Below, piece by piece: positions 1 to 7,945 of a DNA stretch of 40,068 nucleotides. Source of the stretch: Hyphomicrobiales bacterium (GTDB lineage: Bacteria; Pseudomonadota; Alphaproteobacteria; Rhizobiales; Beijerinckiaceae); contig JAIXUP010000011.1 in NCBI GenBank assembly GCA_027483505.1, forward strand, positions 1-40,068, given 5' to 3'. Positions within the stretch are counted from its first letter, which is position 1, and each line of letters opens with the position of its first letter. Below the pieces are notes generated by a model. That model did no database searches. It was not told where the DNA came from and saw only the letters and a program-made list of their open reading frames with translations. The translations under genes were made by a program, and so were the position numbers.

Positions 1-312
1 CTGCACGATCTCGCCCTGGTGAGGGCCCATTTCCCGCAAACCCTTTTGATGGCGCGGCAGGCTATCGCCTGGGGACCGACAGCGCAGGTTCTGACGCCGG
101 AAAATCTAGCCCGGTCGCGCGCCATGACCGAGGCTTTCGACGACACGGCTCCGTTCTGCGAGGTCAGCCCCGACGGCGGGCACACCCATGACCATAGCCA
201 CGACCACGGCCACGGCCACGCTCATGGCGACCATCACGGGCACGCGCATGGCGACAAGTCTGCCGCGTCCGGCAGTCCCTCCGGGCAGGCCGAGACCCAC
301 CCCCATGCTTGA
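1..312 (+). CDS. znuC: Zinc ABC transporter ATP-binding protein ZnuC, C-terminal part (5' end outside window)
   Basis: The reading frame is open from base 1 and enters with Leu-His-Asp-Leu-Ala-Leu. This fits the H-loop (switch histidine) of an ABC ATPase, followed by the short C-terminal part typical of ZnuC. Walker A, signature and Walker B motifs lie upstream of the window and cannot be seen. The protein would energise high-affinity Zn(II) import through ZnuB, with ZnuA as the periplasmic binding protein. The last 45 or so residues are an unusual His/Asp/Gly-rich tail made largely of HDH, HGH and HGD units, a likely zinc-binding or metal-sensing appendage. The stop overlaps the znuB start by 8 bases, so the two are translationally coupled. 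The assignment rests on the short visible part plus znuB, zur and znuA next to it. Confidence 0.85.
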   Translation: MHDLALVRAHFPQTLLMARQAIAWGPTAQVLTPENLARSRAMTEAFDDTAPFCEVSPDGGHTHDHSHDHGHGHAHGDHHGHAHGDKSAASGSPSGQAETHPHA

Positions 313-1171
313 CGGCCTGTTTGCCCCTTTTGTCGAATTCGCCTTCATGCGCCGCGCCCTCGCCGGCATTCTGGCGCTCGCCCTCTCCGGCGCGCCGCTC
401 GGCGTCCTGCTCATGCTGCGGCGCATGTCGCTCACGGGCGATGGCCTGAGCCATGCCATCCTGCCGGGCACGGCGATCGCCTATGCCGTCTTCGGGCTGT
501 CGCTCTGGCACATGACCCTCGGCGGTTTTCTGGCAGGGGGCGCGATCATGCTGCTGGCCGGCGTCATGGCGCGCACCACCATGCTGAAGGAAGATGCGAC
601 ACTTGCCTCTTTCTACCTTATCTCGCTGGCGCTCGGCGTGATGATCGTCTCTCTGCGCGGCTCGAACGTGGACCTGATGCACTTCCTGTTCGGATCGGTC
701 CTGGCCCTCGACGACGCCACCCTGCTGCTGGTGGCCGGCATCGCAAGCGTGACCCTGGTCAGCCTCGCGCTGCTCTGGCGCCCTCTGGTTCTCGATGGCC
801 TTGATCCGGGCTTCCTGCGCACGGTCAGCCGCTCGGGAACACCGGCCTATTTCGGCTTCATGATCCTTCTCGTGCTCAATCTGGTCGCCGGCTTCCATGC
901 GCTCGGCACGCTGCTCGCGGTCGGCTTTCTGGTTCTGCCGGCTGTGACGGCCCGCTTCTGGGCGCGCGACCTCAGCGCCATGGTGCTGATCGCCGGGATC
1001 GTCGCCCTGAGTGGCGGCCTGGCCGGCCTCCTGCTGTCCTATCACGCCAGCGTGCCGACCGGACCGGCCATGATCCTGGCGCTGGGCTCGATCTTTGTCG
1101 CCTCTGTCTTTGTCGGTCCTGTGGGAAGCGTGCTCGCCACCCATCGCGCCGGTCGTCACCGCACCGGCTGA
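305..1171 (+). CDS. znuB: Zinc ABC transporter permease ZnuB
   Basis: A 288-residue, strongly hydrophobic protein of the ABC-3 metal permease family (ZnuB/MntB/TroC type) with about eight predicted membrane helices. Family-like stretches include the RRMSLTGDGLSHAILPG segment near residue 40 and the later FHALGTLLAVGFLVLPA segment. It forms the inner-membrane channel for zinc taken from ZnuA, powered by ZnuC. The ATG at 305 is chosen because it gives the normal family N-terminus (MLDGLFAPF). The same frame is open further upstream, but that part is only the antisense-like shadow of the His-rich znuC tail. It ends 12 bases before the convergent zur gene, so znuC-znuB form one unit whose promoter is outside the window. 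Confidence 0.93.
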   Translation: MLDGLFAPFVEFAFMRRALAGILALALSGAPLGVLLMLRRMSLTGDGLSHAILPGTAIAYAVFGLSLWHMTLGGFLAGGAIMLLAGVMARTTMLKEDATLASFYLISLALGVMIVSLRGSNVDLMHFLFGSVLALDDATLLLVAGIASVTLVSLALLWRPLVLDGLDPGFLRTVSRSGTPAYFGFMILLVLNLVAGFHALGTLLAVGFLVLPAVTARFWARDLSAMVLIAGIVALSGGLAGLLLSYHASVPTGPAMILALGSIFVASVFVGPVGSVLATHRAGRHRTG

Positions 1172-1183
1172 GGCCAGGACCCG

Positions 1184-1612
1184 TCAGTGCGCGTGGTCGG
1201 GCGCGCCGTGCCCATGCGCCTTCGCGGCGCAGGCCGCGCAATGGCCACGCAGCTCGACCATCATGCGCGTCGCGTGGAAGCCCGAGCGGCCTGAGATTGC
1301 CGCCAGCTGGTCCTGCAGCGGCCTGTCGGTCAATTCTGTGACGAGCCCGCAATGGTCGCAGATGGCGAAGGTGGCCATGTCGTGATGATGCGGGGTCGAG
1401 CAGGCGACGAAGGCGTTGAGCGATTCGATCCGGTGCACGAGCCCCTCGCGGACCAGCTTGTCCAGCGCGCGATACACGGTCGGCGGCGCGTTGACGCCCT
1501 CCCCGCGCAGCTTCCCCAACAGATCATAGGCAGACAGGGGCCGGCCGGCGGCGCTGAGCAGATCCAGCACGCGGGTCTGGGTTTGTGACAGGGGCTGGCG
1601 GCGCGCGGTCAT
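1184..1612 (-). CDS. zur: Fur-family zinc uptake regulator Zur
   Basis: A 142-residue Fur-superfamily repressor. An N-terminal winged-helix DNA-binding region (about residues 10-65, with the PPTVYRALDKL recognition-helix segment) precedes a metal-binding dimerisation domain. That domain has a His cluster (HHHD, about 75-78) and two Cys pairs, CDHC (85-88) and CAAC (125-128), which is the structural zinc site of Zur/Fur proteins. The C-terminus is again His-rich. Zn-loaded Zur normally represses zinc-uptake genes. The ATG at 1612 is preferred over an in-frame GTG at 1636 because an AAGG lies six bases before it. It is convergent with znuB and divergent from znuA, and a Zur-type palindrome sits between it and znuA. 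Zur is favoured over Fur or Mur because all its neighbours are zinc-uptake genes. Confidence 0.93.
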   Translation of the reverse strand: MTARRQPLSQTQTRVLDLLSAAGRPLSAYDLLGKLRGEGVNAPPTVYRALDKLVREGLVHRIESLNAFVACSTPHHHDMATFAICDHCGLVTELTDRPLQDQLAAISGRSGFHATRMMVELRGHCAACAAKAHGHGAPDHAH

Positions 1613-1646
1613 GGTCGGCCTTGCAGAGATTGACACCTCGAACGGA

Positions 1647-1661
1647 TGTTATATCATAACA
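1647..1661. promoter_or_regulatory. Probable Zur operator between zur and znuA
   Basis: The 15-base element TGTTATATCATAACA is an exact inverted repeat: 6-base arms TGTTAT/ATAACA around a 3-base centre. It is AT-rich in an otherwise GC-rich region, lies 35 bases before the zur ATG and about 119 bases before znuA, and resembles alphaproteobacterial Zur boxes. It probably controls both divergent genes: zinc-dependent repression of znuA and autoregulation of zur. Confidence 0.8.
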
Positions 1662-1779
1662 CCAATCTGCTCCGGGTGCAGCTGAGGCCTAGCGTGCAGG
1701 CGTGTGACAGGCAAGGCCGGAGTCGATCCGGTTTGTGCGCTGAAGGCGAAGCACATCGCCCCCAGGAGGAGTAGCCCAC

Positions 1780-2712
1780 ATGAACAGCAGGCGTGACCTT
1801 CTTGCCGGCTCGGCGGCGCTCACCGCAATGCTCGCATTCAGCTCCGGTGCGCGGTCACAGGCAAGCACGCCGCCCCTTCCCGTGGTGGCGACCTTCGCGA
1901 TTCTGGCCGATTTCGTCGCGCGTGTCGGCGCAGACCGGGTCGTGCTCACATCGCTCGTCGCGCCTGGCGGCGATGCGCATGTCTATTCGCCGACGCCGAC
2001 CGACAGCCGTGCGCTCGCGGCCGCGCGTCTCGTGTTCGTCAACGGCCTAGGCTTCGAAGGCTGGGTCAACCGGCTGATCACCTCGTCGGGCACGAAGGCC
2101 ACGATCGTGACAGCGAGCACAGGCGTCAGGCCGCTCAAGGCCGAAGAGGGCGGGCACGGCCACAGCCACGGCAGCGGCGGCCATGGCGAGGTTGACCCGC
2201 ACGCTTGGCAATCGGTTGCGAACGCCAGGATCTATGTCGCCAACATTGCCGCTGCCCTGATCAGCGCCGACCCCGCCGGCAAGGAGGGCTTCGAGGCGCG
2301 CGCAAAGGCCTATGGCACAGAACTCGACGTGCTCGACGCCGAAATACGCGCGGGCATCGCACGCATTCCGGCCGCCCGCCGCAGGATAATCACCAGCCAT
2401 GACGCCTTCCAGTATTTCGAGAAGGCCTATGGCATCGACTTCGCCTCGCCGCGCGGACTGTCGACCAGCGCCGAACCCTCGCCGCAGGCTGTTGGCCGGA
2501 TCATCCGCCAGATCAAGGCCGAGAAAATTCCGGCCGTCTTCATCGAGAACCTGTCGGACGAGCGGCTGATGAAGCGCATCGCCGACGAAACCGGGGCCAG
2601 GATCGGCGGCACGCTCTATGCCGACACACTGACGCCCGCGGGCGGCCCGGCCCCGTCCTATATCGAGATGATGCGGCACAACCTGCGGCAGCTCACCGCC
2701 GCGCTGGCGTAA
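1780..2712 (+). CDS. znuA: Zinc ABC transporter periplasmic binding protein ZnuA
   Basis: A 310-residue cluster A-I (ZnuA/TroA) metal-binding protein. The N-terminus is an export signal of about 28 residues with a paired-Arg start (RRDLLAG), possibly Tat-compatible, ending near RSQA. Likely zinc ligands are visible: His67 in DAHVYSPTPTD, His141 in DPHAW, His207 in SHDAFQYF and Asp282 in LYADTL. Between about residues 123 and 137 is the His-rich mobile loop (GGHGHSHGSGGHG) characteristic of ZnuA. A strong AGGAGG ribosome site precedes the ATG. It delivers zinc to ZnuBC. It is transcribed away from zur across the operator at 1647-1661 and ends six bases before the convergent MFS gene. Confidence 0.95.
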   Translation: MNSRRDLLAGSAALTAMLAFSSGARSQASTPPLPVVATFAILADFVARVGADRVVLTSLVAPGGDAHVYSPTPTDSRALAAARLVFVNGLGFEGWVNRLITSSGTKATIVTASTGVRPLKAEEGGHGHSHGSGGHGEVDPHAWQSVANARIYVANIAAALISADPAGKEGFEARAKAYGTELDVLDAEIRAGIARIPAARRRIITSHDAFQYFEKAYGIDFASPRGLSTSAEPSPQAVGRIIRQIKAEKIPAVFIENLSDERLMKRIADETGARIGGTLYADTLTPAGGPAPSYIEMMRHNLRQLTAALA

Positions 2713-2718
2713 CGTCGA

Positions 2719-3915
2719 TCAGCCTGGCGGACGGGCCGGGGCGCGGGCATAGATCGCGGCGCTGACCAGCAGCAGGCCGGCAAACAGCCAGTGCAGCCAG
2801 GCGAACACGCTGGCCGCCGGCAGGCCGGCCGCCCGCTCGGCCGCGATGAACCAGCCCGAGCCGATCTGGACCGCCGAGGTGCCGGCAATGAACAGGAAGT
2901 TCATGGTCGTCATGCCGCGTCCGATCAGGTTCTCGGGGAAGAACTGCCGTGCATGCGCCATCAGGATGGCATAGTTGAACAGGGCGATGCCGATGGCCGC
3001 GAACAGGGCGATCGCCCACAGGCCGCCAAGATGCCCCGTCAGGGCGAGCAGGGCGAACAGCGCCGAGGCAAGCAGCGTGCTGGCGAGGACCGTGGGCTTG
3101 GGGCCTCCCAACCGCTTCTCGATCCATCCGAAGGCAAACGCGCCAGCCGTCATCGCCATGGCCATCGCCAGCGCGCCGTTGCCCTGCATGGCCCTGTCGA
3201 GCTGGCCGACCTGCTCGAGGAAGGGCGCGACCCACAGGCCTCGCGTCGTCGCCAGGATCGCATAGGCGAAGAAGGTGATCGGCGCGAGAAACCACAGCGC
3301 CCGGATCCGGACAATGGCCCTGATTCCGGCGATCACACCATCATCCTGCGCTCTACGCCCCCCGACAGGTTCTGGCGGGTCGCGCACGAGTGCGGCCGCC
3401 ACAGCCGCAGCAAGGCCGAACAGCACGGCCACGGCCATCATGGTCGGACGCCAGCCGAACGCGTCGCTGGCGCGGCTCAGCGGCGCAGCCCCGAACAGAT
3501 TGCCGAGCGACCCGAGCCCGATGAACAGCGACGCCAGGCCGGCGAAGGTCGAGGGTGGCCCGGACCGGGCGAACAGGTAGAGCGCGGCCATGAAGACCGG
3601 TGAACAGCCGATGCCCAGCAATGCCATCGCGATGGTCGCAACCGTGGCGCTTGGCGCCGTGGCGAAGAGCAGCGCACCGGCCACGCCAACCGCCATGCAG
3701 GCCGTGACTGTGAGGCGCGGACCGAGCCGGTCGAGCGCCCACCCCACGGGGAACTGCATGACGGCAAAGCTGATGAACCAGGCCGAGCTCATCGCGCCAA
3801 GCTCCGCCGGGCCGATGGCAAGGTCGGCCATCAACGGCGTCGCGATCACGCTCAGGAACGAGCGATAGAAGATCGACAGGATGTAGGCGAGGATGAGGGC
3901 GAGAAAGATGCGCAA
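2719..3915 (-). CDS. Major facilitator superfamily transporter
   Basis: A 398-residue MFS permease with two blocks of six predicted helices and a central charged loop (about 185-200, DPPEPVGGRRAQDD). The loop after helix 2 reads WALDRLGPRLT, the usual MFS cytoplasmic loop form (G-x-x-x-D-R-x-G). The substrate cannot be told from sequence. The apparent start is TTG at 3915, only seven bases after the stop of the thiolase-like gene. No good ribosome site is visible, so translation probably depends on coupling to the upstream gene. It is the last gene of a minus-strand group (EamA permease, thiolase, MFS) and is convergent with znuA. Confidence 0.85.
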   Translation of the reverse strand: MRIFLALILAYILSIFYRSFLSVIATPLMADLAIGPAELGAMSSAWFISFAVMQFPVGWALDRLGPRLTVTACMAVGVAGALLFATAPSATVATIAMALLGIGCSPVFMAALYLFARSGPPSTFAGLASLFIGLGSLGNLFGAAPLSRASDAFGWRPTMMAVAVLFGLAAAVAAALVRDPPEPVGGRRAQDDGVIAGIRAIVRIRALWFLAPITFFAYAILATTRGLWVAPFLEQVGQLDRAMQGNGALAMAMAMTAGAFAFGWIEKRLGGPKPTVLASTLLASALFALLALTGHLGGLWAIALFAAIGIALFNYAILMAHARQFFPENLIGRGMTTMNFLFIAGTSAVQIGSGWFIAAERAAGLPAASVFAWLHWLFAGLLLVSAAIYARAPARPPG

Positions 3916-3922
3916 GGGGAGT

Positions 3923-5092
3923 CTACTTCAGCCGCTCAAGCACACTGACATAGTTCGCCACTGCGGCGCCACCCATGTTGAAGATGCCGCCGAGCTTCGC
4001 GCCGGCGATCTGCATGTCGCCCGCCTCGCCCATCAGCTGCATCGCGGTCAGCGCATGCATCGAGACGCCTGTGGCACCGATCGGGTGGCCCTTGGCCTTC
4101 AGCCCGCCGGAGGGGTTGACAGGCAGCCTGCCGTCCTTGGCGGTCCAGCCCTCGCGGATGGCGCGGGCCCCGTCGCCCGCCTTCGTCAGGCCCATCGCCT
4201 CGTACTCGATCAGCTCGGCGATGGTGAAGCAGTCATGCGTTTCGGCGAAGGAGAGGTCGCCCAGCGAAATCCCGGCCTCTGCCAGCGCGTTGCGCCAGGC
4301 CAGCGCGCAGCCCTCGAATGTGAGGATGTCGCGCTTCGACATCGGCAGGAAATCCTGGACATGCGCCATGCCCTTGAAGCCGACGGCCCGGTGCATCGTC
4401 ATGGCCGTATCGAGGTCAGCGATCACAAGCGCCGCCGCGCCATCCGACACGAGGCTGCAATCCGTCCGCTTCAGGGGTCCGGCGACGAACGGGTTCTTCT
4501 CGCTCTCCGCACGGCAGAAGTCGAAGCCCAGGTCCTTTCGCATCTGGGCGTAGGGGTTGGCGACGCCGTTCCGGTGGTTCTTGGCCGCGATGGCGGCCAG
4601 CGCGTCGGACTGGTCGCCATGACGCTGGAAGTATCCGGCCGCGATCTTTCCGAACACGCCGGCAAACCCGGCCGGCGTGTCGCCGTCCTCCGGCAGGTAG
4701 GAGGCGCGCAACAGATTCTGGCCGATCTGCGCCGCAGGCGTCGTCGTCATCTGCTCGACGCCAACCACCAGCACAGTCTTCGCAGCCCCGGCGCGGATGG
4801 CGCGCACCGCCTGATGCACGGCGGCGGAGCCGGTGGCGCAGGCATTCTCGACACGGGTGGCCGGCTTGAAGCGCAGCCTGGGGTCGGCCTGCAGCACGAG
4901 GCTCGCCGTGAAATCCTGCGCCGAGAAGCCGGCATTGAAATGGCCGAGCACGATCTCGTCGATGTCGTCAGCCTCCAGCCCGGCATGCGCCATGGCCTCG
5001 TTGGCGACCCGGACGATCAGGCTTTCGACGGTCTCGGTGTCCTGCTTGCCGAAGGGTGTGTGGGCCCAGCCCACAATGGCAGCCTTGGTCAT
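3923..5092 (-). CDS. Thiolase family protein (acetyl-CoA acetyltransferase / SCP-x type)
   Basis: A 389-residue thiolase-fold protein. The acylated cysteine is Cys85 in ENACATGSAA, and the C-terminal catalytic His lies in the GGLKAKGHPIGATG motif. A HDCFTIAELIEYEAMGL segment is typical of the SCP-x/archaeal-like thiolase branch. The classical second catalytic cysteine near the C-terminus (CxG in ordinary thiolases) is not evident; the end reads FNMGGAAVANYVSVLE. The role is either thiolytic cleavage or Claisen condensation of acyl-CoA; direction and chain length cannot be inferred. ATG 5092 follows a GGAG and gives the expected N-terminus TKAAIVGWAHTPFGK; a longer TTG-started frame exists to 5113. 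It sits between two transporter genes on the same strand. Confidence 0.88.
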   Translation of the reverse strand: MTKAAIVGWAHTPFGKQDTETVESLIVRVANEAMAHAGLEADDIDEIVLGHFNAGFSAQDFTASLVLQADPRLRFKPATRVENACATGSAAVHQAVRAIRAGAAKTVLVVGVEQMTTTPAAQIGQNLLRASYLPEDGDTPAGFAGVFGKIAAGYFQRHGDQSDALAAIAAKNHRNGVANPYAQMRKDLGFDFCRAESEKNPFVAGPLKRTDCSLVSDGAAALVIADLDTAMTMHRAVGFKGMAHVQDFLPMSKRDILTFEGCALAWRNALAEAGISLGDLSFAETHDCFTIAELIEYEAMGLTKAGDGARAIREGWTAKDGRLPVNPSGGLKAKGHPIGATGVSMHALTAMQLMGEAGDMQIAGAKLGGIFNMGGAAVANYVSVLERLK

Positions 5093-5208
5093 CGTCGCGC
5101 GCTCCGCAATCAAACTGGACTACCAATGGCTTCATTGCGCCCATCCGGCAAGGCGGCAGGCCGCAAGGCGGGCGTGCATGAACGCGCCGGCGCCCCGGGG
5201 CAGGCGGA

Positions 5209-6120
5209 TCAGACCGCGAGGTACAGGATGCAGGCGACGCCGGCCATGATCAGCAGCATGCCGAGCGATTCGCGTCCGCTGACCGCCTCGGCAAAGAGCT
5301 TTCGCGACATGATCTGGGCGAGGAACACCTCCACCAGCGCCAGGGTCCGGACATTGGCGACCGCCGTCAGCGCAAAGCCGATGAACCAGAACTGCGAGGC
5401 CAGCGCGCCGAGAAAGCCCGCCGTCAGCGAGGAGCGCCAGACGGCAAAGCTCGAGACAAGGGCCTTGCGGTCCAGCAGGCCGAGATAGACGATCAGGATC
5501 AGCGCCTGCAGGCCAAGTCCCCAGACGAGGATGGTCGAGGCCCTCAGAAAGAAGCTGCCGCTGTCGAGGGCGAGGATCGATCCGCGGAAGCAGACCGCCG
5601 CGAACGCGAAGAAGGCGCCGGCGAGGACCCCGAGCAGGAGCGGCCGCAAGCCGCTTCCCAGGACGCTCTGGCCCGGCTTGAACGAGATCAGAAGAACACC
5701 CAGGGTTGCGACCAGCACGGCGCCGAACTTCAGCGGGCTGAGCGGATCGCCCAGCACGATCGCCGCGAACACCGCCGCCTGCACTGGTTCGGTCTTGGTG
5801 TAGGCGGTCGTCACGGCGAAGGAGCGTTCCTTCATCGTGGCCAGCATCAGGCCGGTGGCGAGGATCTGGGCGACTGCGCCGCCAAGGCACCAGGCCAGCG
5901 CGCTGCCGTTCATGGCCGGCGGTGCCGATCCGCTGATCAGGCAGGCAAGCCCCAGAAACAGCAGCGCGAACGGAAAGCCGAAGACGAACCGCACCTGCGT
6001 CGCGCCGACGACGCCGATGGCGTCGGTGAGCGTGCGCTGCATGACATTGCGGACCGTCTGTGCCGATGCGGCGATCAGGGTGGCGGGAATCCACAGCAGG
6101 GACATCCAGAAGGGGGTCAT
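5209..6120 (-). CDS. EamA/DMT-superfamily permease
   Basis: A 303-residue protein with about ten hydrophobic helices in two five-helix repeats, the pattern of EamA-domain drug/metabolite transporters. The C-terminal repeat has the usual segment around ALVEVFLAQIMSRKLFAE. Substrates of this family include amino acids, purines and other metabolites; none can be assigned here. The ATG at 6120 places the first helix directly at the N-terminus. In-frame starts at 6159 and 6195 would add a non-hydrophobic leader without a better ribosome site. It is the first gene of a probable minus-strand operon with the thiolase and MFS genes, and is divergent from the carboxypeptidase gene. Confidence 0.85.
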   Translation of the reverse strand: MTPFWMSLLWIPATLIAASAQTVRNVMQRTLTDAIGVVGATQVRFVFGFPFALLFLGLACLISGSAPPAMNGSALAWCLGGAVAQILATGLMLATMKERSFAVTTAYTKTEPVQAAVFAAIVLGDPLSPLKFGAVLVATLGVLLISFKPGQSVLGSGLRPLLLGVLAGAFFAFAAVCFRGSILALDSGSFFLRASTILVWGLGLQALILIVYLGLLDRKALVSSFAVWRSSLTAGFLGALASQFWFIGFALTAVANVRTLALVEVFLAQIMSRKLFAEAVSGRESLGMLLIMAGVACILYLAV

Positions 6121-6310
6121 GGCACTCACGGGCAAGCGACGGGCATCGGCTGACGCCATCAAAAAGGCGGGTTCTCGCAGTTCACACAAGCGCATGGCTG
6201 GGCGCTAGGCAAATCACCGCATGACGGGTAGGTATGCAGTCAACGCGGCGTCTCGTGTCCCTTGCGCTTTTTGACTGCCCTTCTGTCGATTGGTCCGTGA
6301 ACAGCACTCC

Positions 6311-7945
6311 ATGAACGTGTTTCGGCTTTTCCTGCCAGCCCTCGCCCTGTGTGCCGCGGCAACCGGTCCTGCAATGGCCCAGAGCGCAGGCCCCGCGCTG
6401 GTGATCGACGCCTCGACCGGGGCGGTGCTGCATCAGGAGAACGCCTCGCAAGCCTGGCATCCGGCCTCGACGACCAAGATCATGACGGCCTATGTCGCGC
6501 TCCGGGCGGTCCGCGCCGGGCGGATCGGCCTCGAGACCGCGATTCCCGCATCGGCGCTGGCCGCCAAGCAGCCTCGCGTAAAGGTCTACATCAGGCCCGG
6601 GCAGGAGATCACCCTCGACAACGCCCTCAAGATCATGATGGTGAAGTCGGCCAACGACATCGCCTATGTCATCGCGGAAGGGGTCGGCGGTTCGGTCCCC
6701 GCCTTCGTCGAGATGATGAACGCCGAAGCGCGCCGCCTGGGCCTGAGCGACACAGTGTTCCGCAATCCCAATGGCTGGCACGATCCCGAACAGCAGACCA
6801 GCGCCCGCGATCTGGCGATCCTGACCATGACCATCCTGCGGGAGTTTCCCGAATATGAGGAGTACTGGGGCATCGGCGCCGTCCAGCTGGGCCGCGTCAC
6901 GCTCAACAACACCAACGGCCTGATCGGCCGCTACTCCGGCGCCACCGGCTTCAAGACCGGCTTTGTCTGCGCCTCGGGCTTCAATGTGGTGGCAACGGCG
7001 ACGCGCGGCGGGCGCACCCTCATCGCCGTGGTGCTGGGCGCCTATTCGGGCGCGGAGCGCACGGTGAAGGCAGCCCAGATTCTCGACGCCGGCTTCGCCA
7101 CCTGGGGCGGCAGCGGCTACGCCATCAACCAAATGCCGACAGGCGCCGGCCGCGCCCGGAACATCTGCGCCGATGTGCGGGCCTTTGGCCGCGGAGCGCC
7201 CCTTGCTGACGATGTCGACAGCACAGGGCCGATCTCGTTCATGCCGTCGGGCAACAGCGACAATGATGTCGTGCGGGCCGGGCTGACGCAGCAGCCCTCC
7301 CCAGGGCCGGGACGGTCGGCCAACGGCCGCATCACGCTGGGGCCGCGCGCCCAGTTCGTTCCGCTGCAGGTCGCCTATGGCCGCAGCGCCGGCAGCGCCC
7401 GCGCGCCCTTGGCCGCCAATGCCGGCGGGCGGGCAGGCCCGGCCCTCGCATCCGTCGGCCCGGCAAATGCCGTTGCGCAGGATCAGACGAATGCCGCTGC
7501 GCCGTCCGCTCCGCGCGCCAGGCCAGGCGCCATCGCGGCCGGAGTGGCAGCAGGCGCAGTGGCGGCCGGCGCGGCCACGGCCTTCGCGCCGGCAAGCGCC
7601 GCCGAGCCGCGCAGCGACGGTCCGATCAGGCTGCACGGAGCGATTGGCCAGGGCGCGGCCGCGCCCTTGCGCCCGTCCGCCGCTGCCGGCATCAAGCCAA
7701 AACCGGCCCCGCAGGCCGCCTCCCTCGCGCCGACCGCTCCCGCCGGCAAGCCGCCGGCCGTCCGCGCCCCGCAAACCAGGCCCGTTCCCGGCAGGCCGGC
7801 GGCCGCACCGGCAAAGCCCGCAACGCAGCGGGCTCAGGCCTCGCCGCCGAAGCCAAAGCCGGTCACTGCGCCGGCGCCCGCGCGGCCCGCCGCCATGCTG
7901 CCGCCACGCAGACCTTCGGCCAGTCCCGCCGCCACCGCTGAATGA
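6311..7945 (+). CDS. D-alanyl-D-alanine carboxypeptidase (PBP5/DacF-like, peptidase S11) with long Ala/Pro-rich tail
   Basis: A 544-residue low-molecular-weight penicillin-binding protein. A Sec signal of about 23 residues (ending AMAQ) is followed by the S11 serine peptidase domain with all three active-site motifs: S53-T-T-K56, S113-A-N115 and K215-T-G217. It would trim the terminal D-Ala from peptidoglycan stem peptides in the periplasm. Residues beyond about 340 form a roughly 200-residue low-complexity region rich in Ala, Pro, Arg and Lys, instead of the usual short PBP5 C-terminal domain and amphipathic anchor. ATG 6311 is chosen since it begins the signal peptide; a TTG 21 bases upstream is less likely. 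The stop overlaps the next start (ATGA), indicating coupling to the EamA gene. Confidence 0.92.
   Translation: MNVFRLFLPALALCAAATGPAMAQSAGPALVIDASTGAVLHQENASQAWHPASTTKIMTAYVALRAVRAGRIGLETAIPASALAAKQPRVKVYIRPGQEITLDNALKIMMVKSANDIAYVIAEGVGGSVPAFVEMMNAEARRLGLSDTVFRNPNGWHDPEQQTSARDLAILTMTILREFPEYEEYWGIGAVQLGRVTLNNTNGLIGRYSGATGFKTGFVCASGFNVVATATRGGRTLIAVVLGAYSGAERTVKAAQILDAGFATWGGSGYAINQMPTGAGRARNICADVRAFGRGAPLADDVDSTGPISFMPSGNSDNDVVRAGLTQQPSPGPGRSANGRITLGPRAQFVPLQVAYGRSAGSARAPLAANAGGRAGPALASVGPANAVAQDQTNAAAPSAPRARPGAIAAGVAAGAVAAGAATAFAPASAAEPRSDGPIRLHGAIGQGAAAPLRPSAAAGIKPKPAPQAASLAPTAPAGKPPAVRAPQTRPVPGRPAAAPAKPATQRAQASPPKPKPVTAPAPARPAAMLPPRRPSASPAATAE

Noticed and set aside
164..1159. Long minus-strand open frame opposite znuC/znuB
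   Set aside because: It is the reverse shadow of the znuB gene; the product is rich in Gln, Arg, Asp and His with no recognisable family, as expected in GC-rich DNA.
3893..5488. 531-residue plus-strand open frame opposite the thiolase
   Set aside because: Low-complexity Arg/His/Ala-rich translation with no domain; the minus-strand thiolase fully explains this region.
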